Assembly (NCBI GenBank): GCA_003427395.1
Contig: BFEA01000138.1
Coordinates: 2,702,250 to 2,766,249, forward strand
Length of the DNA stretch: 64,000 bases
Direction of reading: 5' to 3'
DNA from: Chara braunii
Lineage: Eukaryota > Streptophyta > Charophyceae > Charales > Characeae
Under the pieces are notes generated by a model, which was not told the origin of the DNA, ran no database searches, and worked only from the letters and a program-made list of their open reading frames with translations. The translations under genes and the position numbers were made by a program. Below, one piece after another: positions 54,190 to 64,000 of the stretch (the first letter of the stretch is position 1; the number at the start of each line of letters is the position of its first letter).

Positions 54190-54900
54190 TGTGTCAAGGT
54201 GTCACATTTTTTGTGGCGGCGACCAAGACGTAAAGTGGGTTCTTAGGGGGCAAAAAAATTTGGGAGACCGGTCCTCGACAAAATTGCGGACTACCTACAA
54301 CTAACCCTGGTAAAACCGGGACTTCTGGAAAAAGGAAGGACCGGTCCTCGGGTGGAAGCGGACCCCAAAAAGAAGTGGAGGGCGTTGGATTGGTCCTCGA
54401 GTGAAAGCGGACCCCAAAAAGAAGTGAGGGTATGTGAATTGCAAAAGGGCCCTTAGGCCCAAGCGTTGAGGCCTGTCTTCTCAAAACAGGGAGGTCAGGC
54501 ACAACGAAACAGGCGTTTTGCAAGAGAAGACTTTGGCGATTTTCTGTAGTCAGAGGAACCCGCAAAAAAATCTAAAATTTTGAGAATCCATAGATGAGGT
54601 CGTTTTCTTTCTAATAAAAATATTATAACATTTAAAAAAAATCAGGTAGACCACAAAATAATCATCGCACCGATTTGGGATATTTTCAATTTTTGCCACT
54701 CAGCCATGTGTGGGCCAATTGAAAAAGTACTCCAAATTCAGTGAGTTTTCGCGCTTAGAAGAATGCGTGAAAAAATCTGAAAATTGGAGTACTCGTAGAT
54801 TTTGTTGTGATCTTTCCAGGAAAAACGCTAAATAAATTAAAACAAATCATTCCAACCGTGAAATAGATCGCGGCCGCAATTTAACCCATATTTCAATTTT
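54190..54900. repeat. Relatives of the CTTTGGCGATTTT element family
   Basis: Two relatives of the body module: GACTTTGGCGATTTTCTGTA at 54529 and a GCGCTTAGAAGAATGCGTGA-like version at 54750. Each is followed by AAAAAATCTRAAAATTKKRG and TAGAT-RGGTCGT. To the left, 54340-54430 holds two ~45-bp direct copies with GGTCCTCGRGTGRAAGCGGA and CCCCAAAAAGAAGTG. Ends not resolved. Confidence 0.55.
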
Positions 54901-54905
54901 GTCAT

Positions 54906-54909
<4 letters not shown>

Positions 54910-54955
<46 letters not shown>

Positions 54956-55248
54956 GTGGTGGTGGGGGGGTAGCTGCCCCCCCCTCCCTCTCTCTCTCTC
55001 TCTCTCTTTCTTTCTCTCTCTTACTCTCTGTCTTTCTCTTTCACTCATAGCAACAAATGCAACAAAACTCTCTCTCTCTCTCTCTCTGGTAGCCCCGCCC
55101 CCCTCCCTCCCTCTCTATCTCTCTTTCTTTCTCTCTCACTCTCTCTCTCTCTCTCATACTCATAACAATAAATGGAACAAAACTCTCTCTCTCTCTCTTT
55201 CTTTCTCTCTCACTCTCTNTCTNTCTCTCACTCGTATCAACAAATGGA

Positions 55249-55290
<42 letters not shown>
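54910..55290. repeat. CT microsatellites with three-copy minisatellite
   Basis: CT runs alternate with the word CAACAAATGSAACAAAACTC, seen near 55050, 55165 and 55236 (second copy CAATAAATGG). Two single N bases lie at 55219 and 55223. Ser/Leu frames here are artefacts. Confidence 0.85.
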
Positions 55291-55296
<6 letters not shown>

Positions 55297-55499
55297 TGTG
55301 CGCGCTCTTGGTCTCATTGCTTTGACTACCTTAGGGCTGTGTTCCCCGCGCCCACGCGGTAGACAATCTATTAATGGGGAGCAGCAGCTGCTGGAAACCC
55401 GTCCAGCGTCCCATGGATTAAACACAGCATAATCACTACCTTACGCTTCCCCAACCACATCAACAAACAAACTACAGCTGCACACCTGTGCCTTTATGG

Positions 55500-55665
55500 T
55501 ATATATTTGAAGATATCGTACCACATATTTCGTTTGCAACAGCAGGCCCAACACGATGGTGCTGCATAGATCTGATGTACCATGAACAACATGAGCAGCG
55601 TTTTGAACCCACGACCTCATGCTTTTTGTATCTGAGATCATTTGAATCTCCAGCGCCAGACCCAT
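55500..55665 (-). mobile_element. Possible tRNA-derived SINE head
   Basis: On the minus strand TCTGGCGCTGGAGATTC (55645-55661, A-box-like) is followed about 35 bases on by GTCGTGGGTTCAAAACG (55598-55614, containing a GGTTCAA B-box). This is the tRNA-like arrangement of pol III promoters. It does not fold as a complete tRNA. A second, different tRNA-like head is at 50780-50850. Confidence 0.5.
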
Positions 55666-55740
55666 CCGCCCTGTTACACTTTGGCTTTTTCGCTGGTGAC
55701 CTTCAACTTTTAACCTTTTGTCCCTTTTGCAGGGTCGGCA

Positions 55741-55860
55741 TCAGCCCGGGGCATGTCCCACTCGCACGGATTAAGAGGTCTTCCCCGTTGTTGTTCGTCA
55801 TCTACCCCTGTTATATCTCTTGATTGGTGCAAGTGGGACCTAGCCCCCGGTTGGTTGTGC
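55741..55860 (+). repeat. Two-copy repeat, copy 1
   Basis: Shares with 57205-57300: CGCACGGATTAAGA / TGCACGGATTAAGA, then CCGTTG, GTCATCTAC / GCTATCTAC, and GCAAGTGGGACCTAGCCC / GTAAGTGGCACCTAGCCC. The order and spacing agree. Unknown element or conserved non-coding unit. Confidence 0.6.
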
Positions 55861-56299
55861 CCCCTCCTGCAGGGGCCAGCGAAGCGGGAGGGTCGTATGT
55901 CCGTCCAGTCGATCAACTGGTGCAAGACGTCACCTGTGGGCGCAACTGCGTGGCTCGTTGCCGTAAGGATCATCATGGCCAGGTTCCCCTTACCAAGGGC
56001 CTCGCTCCACCACTCACGAAATGTGCAAAATGAGAACGAATCTTCCGGCAGAAACTGGAAAGATACGCCGCCATATTTTGCGTCTTTTGTGCATGAGGTG
56101 AGTAGTAGAGCGAGAGCCAGCGTCGGTCATTTGGATGGCTACCGGCCTTTTTCTGTTTGTTGGGTGTAACCAGGGCCTTGGACAAACGGAAACCGGATTC
56201 TATTCTAGCACAACACACGCAACCAGCCTCAATGACACCAGGGCATCCCTGTTGGTGTGTAAAGCTACCAATAGAGGGTAAAACGAACAAGCAGGGAGA

Positions 56300-57130
56300 A
56301 GGTAGAGCCGACTTGCGTGGCAGGTGACGTGGTCAGCGCCCCGATGGCGACGAGCCGCAATCCGGACATGCTGGACGCTAATTCTGGTGGCTTTTATGTC
56401 GCGAGGCGCCGCGCGGCGTGGCTTGGCTTGGCGTGGCGTGGCACGCTGTGCCTTTTTCCGTTTTTGGCGTCAACCCGCCGGTTTGGCTCATCGATTCGCC
56501 CGCCGAACAGTTCTTGGTGGTTGGCGGGTGGCGGGTGACGGGCAGGCAGGGTGGCGGGGACCACCACCGGTAGGCAAGTCGACATGCCCATGCCAGGGTG
56601 AGAGGCCGCGCGGTTTGGGACGGCACGCGGCTGGACGGGACGGGACGGAACGGAGGTGGGGGTGGGAAGGGGAGGGGGGGGACCTGGGGCGGGGCCTGGT
56701 CGGGAAAACGGGACGGGAAAACGGAACACGTCATAGCCAGCGACGGGTCGCTGTAGGCGGGCCGTGCTGGAGCAGTCGTCGGTCTGGGGGTGATGGCCTT
56801 CAGGCCTGTTAGAGCGGGTGTCCTACCGATGGCCGCAAGGCGCCCGACCGACCGACCGATGGCCGCACAGAGAGGCTCCCAGCTTCGGACGAGTGCCAAC
56901 TTCCGCGGCGCGGATGTGGGGACGTCCCCGCCCTCCTCCCCCCTCCGTTTCCTACACTGAGGAAGGACGGATCACGCGTATTCTTGGAAGCTCGACGGGC
57001 TTCGAGTTGGAAGCTGACTCGGACTCTAGGTAGTAGTGGAGAGAGGATTTTCTGCCTCGCGGCCGCGCGGCAGCGCAATTGCTGCGCAACGACGTCCCAC
57101 ACGGACAGCTGATGGTCGCACGCCTACAGG
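56300..57130. other. CpG-rich GC-rich stretch, no confident gene
   Basis: Very GC-rich, with overlapping long frames on both strands (56324-56812 plus, 56378-56899 minus), as expected from composition. Contains repeated GGCGTGGC and ACCGACCG words. It may be a promoter-type CpG region for a neighbouring gene; the sequence does not prove it. Confidence 0.35.
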
Positions 57131-57204
57131 GGGAGCGTGCAGCGGAAGCTCTGCCCTCGTGTCGGCTCACCCCCGCGTCTCGGCGGGTGCCGTGTGACGG
57201 GCCA

Positions 57205-57300
57205 ACGTCCAGCTTGCACGGATTAAGACATTCTGGCCGTTGATCTTTGCTATCTACGATCAATATCGCGTAATTCGTGTAAGTGGCACCTAGCCCACGG
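57205..57300 (+). repeat. Two-copy repeat, copy 2
   Basis: Second copy of the unit at 55741-55860, same orientation, about 1.45 kb apart. Confidence 0.6.
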
Positions 57301-57412
57301 ATACCGCCTCAAGTGGCGATCAAAAAGTAAACAAACAAGCGGGAGGGTGTGGGAAAGGGCGCGTGGGAAAGGGTGAGAGACTGAAAGAGAGAGGTGGTAG
57401 TGAGTCTGGTGA

Positions 57413-57700
57413 CGGCCGGTTCGTGAAGTCAGTAAATGTTCGTCCGTCTTTTCTACCTTAGCTCGCTCTGCCAAGCGGGATGAACTTGCGGTTGTGGTAA
57501 TTAAGAGCAAAAAAAAATGGGAAACCGTGAACCTGGACGGTGTATATGGGAGTGAATCATCGAAGACAGTGTGGCAAAAACCGGATGAGGAGGAGGAAGC
57601 CGGGAGATGTGTGAATGGAAAGGCTTTTGAGAGCGTTATCGCGAAGAGAACGCAGTCTATGGTCGAACGAAGTGCTGCTGGGATCTGGGTTGCCCTCTGA
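57413..57700 (+). CDS. Possible exon, hypothetical (about 95 codons)
   Basis: The plus frame is open from at least 57413 to TGA at 57698-57700. It has no internal ATG start near its left end, so if real it is a 3' exon. The reading is varied and protein-like: LARSAKRDELAVVVIKSKKK, then WETVNLDGVYGSESSKTVWQ, KPDEEEEAGR, and a helical FESVIAKRTQSMVERSA stretch. No domain recognised. The minus strand is also open over most of the span, with a Ser/His-rich reading that looks less natural. No clear acceptor site was placed. Confidence 0.3.
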   Translation, partial: RPVREVSKCSSVFSTLARSAKRDELAVVVIKSKKKWETVNLDGVYGSESSKTVWQKPDEEEEAGRCVNGKAFESVIAKRTQSMVERSAAGIWVAL

Positions 57701-57859
57701 CGAGTCCGTTTAGGACAGGTCGAGGCGGGTCGGATAAGGTGAGAGCATCTTTCTGGCATTGGCTCATCATGAGAATGGGTCGAGTGGTGTTGTGGTATAT
57801 GCTAGACCCAGGCGAAAGGGATTAATTCAGGGGACTTGTCGAAACCTCAGTGAGGTCTG

Positions 57860-57866
57860 TGATTAG

Positions 57867-57900
<34 letters not shown>

Positions 57901-58110
57901 TATTGATCATTCGATTGATAATCGGCTTGTTGATTGAATTACCATCAAATTGGGGGGGAAAGTTGGATCGTAAGGGGGGGGAAGGAAGAGTGGATTGATG
58001 TGTGCTATCGAATTGGTCGATGATAGATGTACCGCTGATCAGTAGATTAATTGATCAGTTAATCAAGTGATTGGTTAATCAATTGATTGCTTTGTCAATT
58101 GATTGGCCGC
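57860..58110. repeat. (TGAT)n microsatellite and decayed continuation
   Basis: Eight near-perfect TGAT units at 57868-57900, then scattered GATTGATTG/AATTGATT words to 58110. A second short GATT run is at 62251-62274. Confidence 0.85.
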
Positions 58111-58605
58111 TTACTTGTCTGGCTGATTGGATGGCGATCTCGTTGTAAACTGCAGATCTGATAGAAGTGGTTTGTGCGGGAGAGACTCGACAGAGTCAGG
58201 ACGGCGTGGAGGAGCGGCCACGGTTAGGTAACAGGGCAGAGCAGACTAGCTGCTGACTGATATTGTCTTCCGAACAACAACGCTATTGATGAAATGTGTA
58301 ATGATGAGAAACACATCGGTTCCGAATTGCAGGGAAGGAGGAGGAGGAGGAGGCGCAGACTTTGGACAGAAGAGCCGCGTATGATCGATCACCTCTGTAG
58401 TCAGAGAGCTTTCGACGGGTGGAGAAGACAGTGCATATATAGATATAGATATTGTGTAAGTTAGCATAAGGCTTTGGCGGCAAGTGTTGTTGATTAGATA
58501 CGGAAGAGATGCGAATCTGCCGCATTGAGCGGGTGGTAGCTTGTTGAAGTTGAGAGATGATGGGTGTGCTAGGCTCTCGCATGTATTACGTTTTGATTAG
58601 GCATT
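58111..58605. other. No gene seen
   Basis: Includes a GGA run near 58335-58352 and a TATAGATATAGATAT run at 58436-58453. Short frames only. Confidence 0.5.
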
Positions 58606-58612
58606 GATTTGT

Positions 58613-58694
<82 letters not shown>
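58606..58694. repeat. Compound microsatellite (GT)n(GA)n
   Basis: GT run from about 58608 to 58637, then GA to 58694; same GT-to-GA layout as at 51175-51318. Confidence 0.95.
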
Positions 58695-58696
<2 letters not shown>

Positions 58697-59132
58697 TTCG
58701 GAAGGCGGCATTTTTGATTAACTGAAACGTTTTTTAAGTGGCTTTTGGTGTATTTATGTATATTTGTCTACTGTTAGTTGTGTCAGTGATGTGTCGTCAT
58801 GTACTGCGCGCCAATGCTTGAAGTAAGCGAGGAGAGGACCATCGTGACAAGGCGGGTGAGATATGACGCGGGAGAACTCGTAAAGATTTGCGCTAGCTTC
58901 ACGCTGGCATTTGTAAATGATCGATCTGCGGATTCATGATGGTGGATTTGTTAACTTGAGCAGGACGCGGTGACTGATTGGGCGAGGCTTGTTGATTCGG
59001 TCACGACCTGTGCCTCTAGCCTTGGGCCTCTCTTTGACAGTTGGTCTTGGATTATCTCTAGTATTTGAGAGCGAGCAAGCGGACCGATTGCACTGAAGGA
59101 CTCAGGGGAAACGCGGGAAGAGGGTGTGTGCC

Positions 59133-59134
59133 GG

Positions 59135-59213
<79 letters not shown>
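59133..59213. repeat. (GA)n microsatellite
   Basis: About 80 bases of GA with one C interruption at 59145. Confidence 0.95.
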
Positions 59214-59216
<3 letters not shown>

Positions 59217-59337
59217 GTTTTATTTGGGAGGAATACTGAAAGGTTATTGTGGATGGGCGCAGGTGTTAGGGAGTCGTTTGTAGTTGAGGTGTCCGGCATT
59301 CTATTTTGATTAGTAAACCGGCCTTCAGATTCATCCA

Positions 59338-59372
59338 CGCGCGCGCGCGCGCATAGGCACAGATACAGAGAG

Positions 59373-59417
<45 letters not shown>
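59338..59417. repeat. Compound (CG)n, (CA)n, (GA)n microsatellite
   Basis: CG run at 59338-59352, CA run at 59372-59386 and GA run at 59387-59417, a three-step compound tract 230 bp upstream of the RING gene. Confidence 0.9.
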
Positions 59418-59419
<2 letters not shown>

Positions 59420-59574
59420 ACCCTCCGACTTGGGGTTTCTCTCCCGTTGTTCTCGTCCTTTTATCTATTGCCTGGTGTTCCTCGCTGTGCTGGAAAAACG
59501 GGTCTATACAAGTCGATAACGAACGGCGGAAAGAGGAGACTTGGGTGGAAGTAAAGGGTGGGGAAGGGGGGGAG

Positions 59575-59644
<70 letters not shown>
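59575..59644. promoter_or_regulatory. (TA)n(GA)n tract abutting the RING start codon
   Basis: TA run 59576-59594 and GA run 59595-59644; the last A of the run is next to the ATG at 59645. The 5' leader of the gene would therefore be GA-rich, and the tract may act as a GAGA-type promoter or 5'UTR element. That role is inferred; only the position is seen. Confidence 0.5.
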
Positions 59645-59648
<4 letters not shown>

Positions 59649-60418
59649 GGAGCGAAGAAGCTGCGGCTAATCTGCCCTCGAGTGATGATCTCTCGGGTAA
59701 TGCAGTGCGTTGCCGAGGTGCGGCGATGGCAGCTGACGTGGCATCTGCGTCGAATGACGTCTCACCATCGTCTAAGGACATGATGCCCGAGTGTCCTGTC
59801 TGTGGAGACATTTATTCCGACGAGGAGAATACTCCCAGGATGCTTCCATGTGGGCATACCATTTGTCAGATCTGCGTGACTAAGCTTCCGATCCAGTTCT
59901 CTCCCAGCAGCGGTGGTCGATTTATCAAGTGCCCTGAATGTCGAAGTCGTGTTCTTTGGCGGGGCATGCAGTCTCTTCCCAAGAATTACGCCCTGATCAG
60001 GCTTCTAGGTTCCGAAGCCCATCATCACTCGGAGGCTGTCCGCTGCGGCGAAGCCACTGGGCGGAGGGCCAAGATCGTCTCCGTTCTCGGGCTTCTGGAG
60101 ATTCTCAGAGCATGCGCCTTGGCCCTCACGATGAGGTGCTGGACACACTTGTCTTTTCCGCGCATGTTGCGCCGCGTCAAATGGCTGGTGCAACTGACTT
60201 CAGTTCTGTGCGGGTCCTTTGTCGGCTTGATGATCTTCCTCCCGCTTTGCTTCGTCTATGTCATGATTGGTTGGTGGACCGCTTGGCTCTCTTGCCTTGT
60301 GTTCTGGTGGCTTGCCGTCGGAGTCGTTGGGTACTCTGTCGGGATCGCATTCGTCTTTCTCTGCGTTTGTTGGATCGAGTTGTTGAGCGGAAGAGTGTTC
60401 GGTATCCGGTTCACGTGA
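59645..60418 (+). CDS. RING-type (C3HC4) E3 ligase-like protein with membrane tail
   Basis: ATG at 59645, TGA at 60416-60418, 257 residues, no intron. Residues 1-47 are Ala/Ser/Asp-rich and probably disordered. A canonical RING follows: C50-x2-C53, C69-x-H71, C74-x2-C77 and C96-x2-C99, binding two zinc ions. Right after it, SLPKNYALIRLL (110-121) matches the (L/F)xKNYAL tail seen after RINGs of the plant KEG type and TRIM-like proteins. Residues ~140-180 are basic and amphipathic. Residues ~181-208 and ~213-247 are strongly hydrophobic and should give two or three membrane helices, with a short basic end. A membrane-anchored ubiquitin ligase is the likely role; the substrate is unknown. All eight zinc ligands are intact. 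The start is set by the first ATG after an in-phase GA tract. GC content and codon use are higher than in the rest of the window. The neighbours are only microsatellites. Confidence 0.88.
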
Positions 60419-60984
60419 TCGCCTGGGGGAGAAATTGGGAAGAGATGGATGGAAGAGAGATTTGCTTTCCTCCCGCGGATTAGGGGAACGATGTCCTGTC
60501 ACTAGGGGAAGATTTGGTAGATGCGAGCGGAGAGCGGAGACGTCGGCGGGTTTTTCGTTCTTTTCGAATTTTTATTCTTCTCTTTCTGTTGGGTGCCAAT
60601 CTGCCTGCCACGTGGTGCTTCTCTGTCGCGGGCGGAGATTGTAAAATTGTGTATGATCGACACGTGGGGTTGGGAAATCTGTCGCCAACTTTTTGTGTGA
60701 TTGGAGCGCAGGTCGGGTTTCGCGAATGCTGAGGCTATGCGCGAAGATGGGGGTGCGTGCCAGATTAGCAAGCTCCATGTGGTTGGCTGCGACGAGAAGT
60801 GGGTGTGTGCTTTTTTGCTGTATTCGATCAATTGACGGGGTATGTGGTCGTAGTCCTCCTCCATGCTTCCCTCCCCCTCCCTCCCTATTTATCTTTCATG
60901 GTTCTCTCTCTTGGGCTTTTCTGCCGTTTGTATACTGTTTATTAAGTAAGGGTACGTATGGTACTCTAAATTGCGCCTATATCG
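60419..60984. other. Probable 3' region of the RING gene; no other gene
   Basis: Frames of up to 120 codons occur on both strands without domains. A pyrimidine-rich patch is at 60860-60890. No polyadenylation signal was placed with confidence. Confidence 0.4.
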
Positions 60985-61053
60985 TTTTCGCTCGATTTCG
61001 CTCGATTTCGCTCGATTTCGCTCGATATCGCTCGATATCGCTCGATATCGCTC
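60985..61053. repeat. Decamer array CGCTCGATTT / CGCTCGATAT
   Basis: Six or seven 10-bp units: three CGCTCGATTT followed by three CGCTCGATAT, ending in CGCTCACGAGG. The sub-blocks are homogeneous, so a T-to-A variant spread by unit duplication. The second half contains the palindrome CGATATCG three times at helical-turn spacing. Confidence 0.9.
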
Positions 61054-62445
61054 ACGAGGTTGCGTCCTCTTGGCGATCTGCCACCATAGGAATAGGTATA
61101 TAGATAGATCGCAGAGGTGGGTAAGGGCGAGAAAGTGGGGGCCGGGGGGAGGGGGCGGGGGGGGAGGCGGGCTGTGGATGTCCGGGGGGGCGCGGGAAGA
61201 GGGGATAGGGTGTTTGTTGCATTCGACGATGTCCGCAGGATGTGGAAATGATTTACCATTTGAAGCGTTTGTTGTGGTGTTGATCTATTTTTTTGTTTTT
61301 GTTTTTCTCTTTGGACGGCGACGAGTCGTAGAATCTGCAATGGGATCGAAGATGCCTCGCCTCCGCTTTTTCTCTTCTTCAAGGATAAGTGCATTGAATT
61401 GGAGGTGCAGTCGAACTGTGATGGAGCCATCATCGAGCAAGATTATGTCAACAGACTAAAGCAGCATTGACGTAGGATTAATTAACCAGCTTGGTGTTTG
61501 CGTTACCCAAGCGATGAACTACGGTTGTAGTTTTCGTTTGTCCAGCAGCAGCGATTGAAGCGACGTGCTCAGCGGTGTGTTCTCTGGGGACAGGTGAAGC
61601 TGCGGGGAATCGATCCTCCGTCTACCTGGCAGTATTCCTGCGCTCGATATAACACGGATTGCATGGGGAGGATGGCGGTCTTCAGGTGTATTCCGTGCGG
61701 GTCTGCGCGGAGAAGCTCTTTTGCGGAGGAGAATTTCTTCTTTCAGTAATCGCGTGTTAAGCAAGCTACTCATTGCAGGGCCTGGTCGCTTGTGGGTGGC
61801 TTTGTTTGCTATCTGTCATCGTGTATGTGGCTGAGGAATTCTTGCTATCATGATTGAGGAAGACGAAGTCGTGCAATCGAAGGAGCTACTGGGTTTTCAT
61901 TGCAGGGAGTCGACAGACGGGTGTTGTTTTGGCTGTCATCATGTGAGCGTCATATAAGACAGCTGCAAGGCACGAATTGACATACAGTTCAATCTCTTCT
62001 AGACTGTGGTCTCTCTCTCCCTGGCGTAAGGATGTGAAGCTCACCAAGTCGCGTATTGACATCGTCTTCCTATCTGATAATGGTATTAGCACGGGGCGCT
62101 TGGGCTATTGTTGCTATAGCTACTTTCGTGCTCTGTAAACTCAAATGTATGTAGTTATTCTTTATATATATATGATATACATATATAGAATAGAAAATAT
62201 ACGCTGCTGCTGTTTGTTCGTGACGACGAGTGTATTCTGCGCCGGAACGTTTGATTGATTGATTGATTGATTGAAATGATGTGAGCATGTCTCGGTCGAA
62301 TTGTCATTCGTTGATTGAATCCTCACTCCATCAAAATGACACTCGATCTCATCTCGTCGGTATCTATTAGTTCGGGGTGGCTTTGTTGGCTTTGGCTGTT
62401 GTTCCCCGTCTTCTCTCGACCGCTCTTTTTCCCTGTTTCTGCTCT
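61054..62445. other. No confident gene
   Basis: G-runs at 61137-61200, mixed frames up to 162 codons that read the decamer array and G-runs, and an imperfect TATATATATATGATATACATA palindrome-like patch at 62163-62190. No domain recognised. Confidence 0.4.
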
Positions 62446-62655
62446 CTCATAGATCTTGCTCTTCTTTTTTGTCTTTCCCTTTTGATTTAATTTATATCTC
62501 ATTGATCTTGCTCTTCTTTCTTGTCTTTCTCTGTTGATTTAATTTATATCTCATTGATCTTGCTCTTCTTTCTTGTCTTTGCCTTCTTATTTAATTTTCA
62601 TCTCATTGATCTTGCCCTTCTTTCTTGTCTTTCCCTTTTTTTTATTTAATTTAAA
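62446..62655. repeat. 52-bp tandem repeat, four copies
   Basis: Units start at 62446, 62497, 62549 and 62601, each TCTCATTGATCTTGCTCTTC then TTTCTTGTCTTT and a TTGATTTAATTTATA end. The period is 51-52 bp and the copies are about 85-95% alike. Confidence 0.9.
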
Positions 62656-63339
62656 GTAACGAGAGGGGGAGCCGGCTTCCAGAACATACGGAAAACTTTG
62701 CACACCTCGGCGGGAACGAGAGGTTACCTCGGCGGGAACGAGAGGGTGAGTGGGAGGAATTGAAGGGAGAGGCTAATTACTCTTGATTGTATCGATCACC
62801 ACCGTAGAGGCAGATCGTTGGCAGGTGCTATGATAACTCGCTCGTCTCAGAGATCTCTCAGTGAGTGTATGCAATTCTCTACCGTACCTGCAGAGTTTTC
62901 TGCCAGTAGTTTTTTATTTCTGCTTCAACGTTGAACATCAATCAAGTAGGAAAGTTTGAGAAAGGGAATGGGATTCCGAGATTCTTTTCCGTTTAATCTT
63001 TATTTAGTTATAGTTTATTTAAAATTGAAGAGGCGGGAACTCGAGAAACTTGGTGGACGTGAAGGTTGTGGTGGTGGTGTTGTAAACGAGGTTTGACGGA
63101 ACCTCTTGAGTGGGACTGGTGTACGTATTAGTCTGTCCGCGGTGACGGTAGAACGGTAAACAAACGGATCATGATGAGTAGGTGCCTTTTGAGGGCTTAA
63201 CGAGTTCAATCCATTAGCAGCACCTGGTTAAGAACTTATGGGCGAGAGCAGGCACAAGCAGAGAAGGCCTCGGTCTTGCTCGGATCTGGGGGGTTTGATG
63301 GCTTTGAATGGCTAGTCCGATATGCAAAGGGGGGGAAAC

Positions 63340-63342
<3 letters not shown>
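62656..63342. other. No gene; short direct repeat
   Basis: CCTCGGCGGGAACGAGAGG occurs twice (62705 and 62727) with a partial third copy near 62657. The remainder shows nothing supportable. Confidence 0.5.

Positions 63343-63379
<37 letters not shown>
63343..63379. repeat. (GA)n microsatellite
   Basis: A GA run of about 37 bases. Confidence 0.95.
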
Positions 63380-63381
<2 letters not shown>

Positions 63382-63669
63382 GTAAGACGTATAGAAGGGA
63401 GCCTTGGGACGGTGTTAATGCATCGCATGGTTCTGCAGTTTACCGGATGTCGAGCAGTGGCGGCAGGGGTCGTCAGCTGGAGCAGGGGTGTCTCCGAGGA
63501 TGGTTCAGGGAAGCAATGTTAAGAAGGCGATTTGTGAATTGAAGGCAGGTCCGTTAACAGAGCGGATGGGTGAACATTAGGGACTCTTCTTGGAGTGGGA
63601 AATCAGGTTGGCGGCAGGGTAGAATGTTTCACTGGGCTTCTTGATGGGCTTACAGGCGTGTGAGCCTTA

Positions 63670-63850
63670 TATTGTGAGTGGAACATCTCTCTCATTTCAA
63701 CTGCACCCGGCTTTGCCGGTACGTCAACGCTGCTTGTTGCTGTGTACTCTCATTTCAACACGTCAACGCTGCTTGTTGCTGTGTTCCGATCGGCGCCTTG
63801 TATTTCAATTTCGATTTTGCAGGAACTCTGCAACCTTGTATTTCAATTCC
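63670..63850. repeat. Short duplications (CGTCAACGCTGC unit and TTGTATTTCAAT unit)
   Basis: ACGTCAACGCTGCTTGTTGC then TGTGT is present at 63721 and 63760, each preceded by CTCATTTCAA. CCTTGTATTTCAATT is present at 63796 and 63833. These are recent-looking local duplications that give rise to the 85-codon plus frame; not a supported gene. Confidence 0.7.
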
Positions 63851-63902
63851 AATCTGCCAATCATGGTGTTCGACTCTCTTTCTCGAATGTTGTGTTGATG
63901 TA

Positions 63903-63962
63903 TGTGTGCGTGCGTGCGTGCCCGCCCCCGCATGTGTGTGTGTGTGTGTGTGCGTGTGTGTA

Positions 63963-64000
<38 letters not shown>
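63903..64000. repeat. (TG)n-rich microsatellite to the window edge
   Basis: TG/CG-rich run with interruptions that continues to the end of the window; full length unknown. Confidence 0.9.

Noticed and set aside
56324-56899. Two opposed frames of 162 and 173 codons
   Set aside because: Same composition effect in very GC-rich DNA; both readings are Arg/Pro/Gly/Trp-rich without a domain.

Overview
The window reads as nuclear DNA of a large, repeat-rich eukaryotic genome, most likely a photosynthetic one. It is gene-poor, and most of it is degenerate short-period repeats, microsatellites, fold-back elements and small TIR elements. Two decayed organelle fragments support this: a plastid-type chlI piece (18.3-18.5 kb, minus strand) and a mitochondrial-type ccmC piece (42.26-42.53 kb, plus strand). 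Land plants carry chlI in the nucleus, so AT-rich, plastid-style chlI DNA points to an alga whose plastid still encodes it. Together with a KEG-like RING gene this suggests a green or streptophyte alga; a charophyte such as Chara is my best guess, by inference only. There are no bacterial-style operons, no rRNA and no complete tRNA. I see no reverse transcriptase, integrase or transposase domain.

Layout. 0-17 kb: short plus-strand open frames (1.6, 2.3, 3.3, 6.7, 15.5 and 16.0 kb), one minus-strand RG/acidic frame (0.7-1.2 kb), CAGT-rich degenerate arrays, and a notable array of hairpins with one conserved loop and co-varying stems (12.37-13.01 kb), followed by ~120-bp fold-back repeats (13.3-13.85 kb). 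17-22 kb: the chlI fragment and a decayed His-rich stretch. 22.19-26.67 kb: a 4.48-kb block that recurs essentially unchanged at 35.78-40.26 kb. The first copy has a single N on its left and a perfect 38-bp Nextera mate-pair junction adapter on its right (26671-26708), so it is very probably an assembly error. 26.7-30.5 kb: a dispersed repeat (R1) in both orientations and a 92-bp-arm fold-back. 35-45.5 kb: several non-autonomous TIR elements (two with 8-bp target-site duplications or near-duplications, one bounded by TTAA) that share an A-rich body but have copy-specific GC-rich words, plus the ccmC fragment. 45.6-51 kb: two copies of a SINE-like element with tRNA-like promoter boxes. 51-55.3 kb: GT/GA/CT microsatellites, a 161-bp N gap and CT-rich minisatellites. 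55.3-64 kb: GC-richer DNA with many GA tracts, holding the only confident protein gene: an intronless RING finger with C-terminal membrane helices (59645-60418).

No genes here form a pathway. The most interesting biology is in structured non-coding repeats: the covarying hairpin array, the fold-backs and the TIR family with variable GC words. The most consequential technical point is the adapter-flanked duplicated block.
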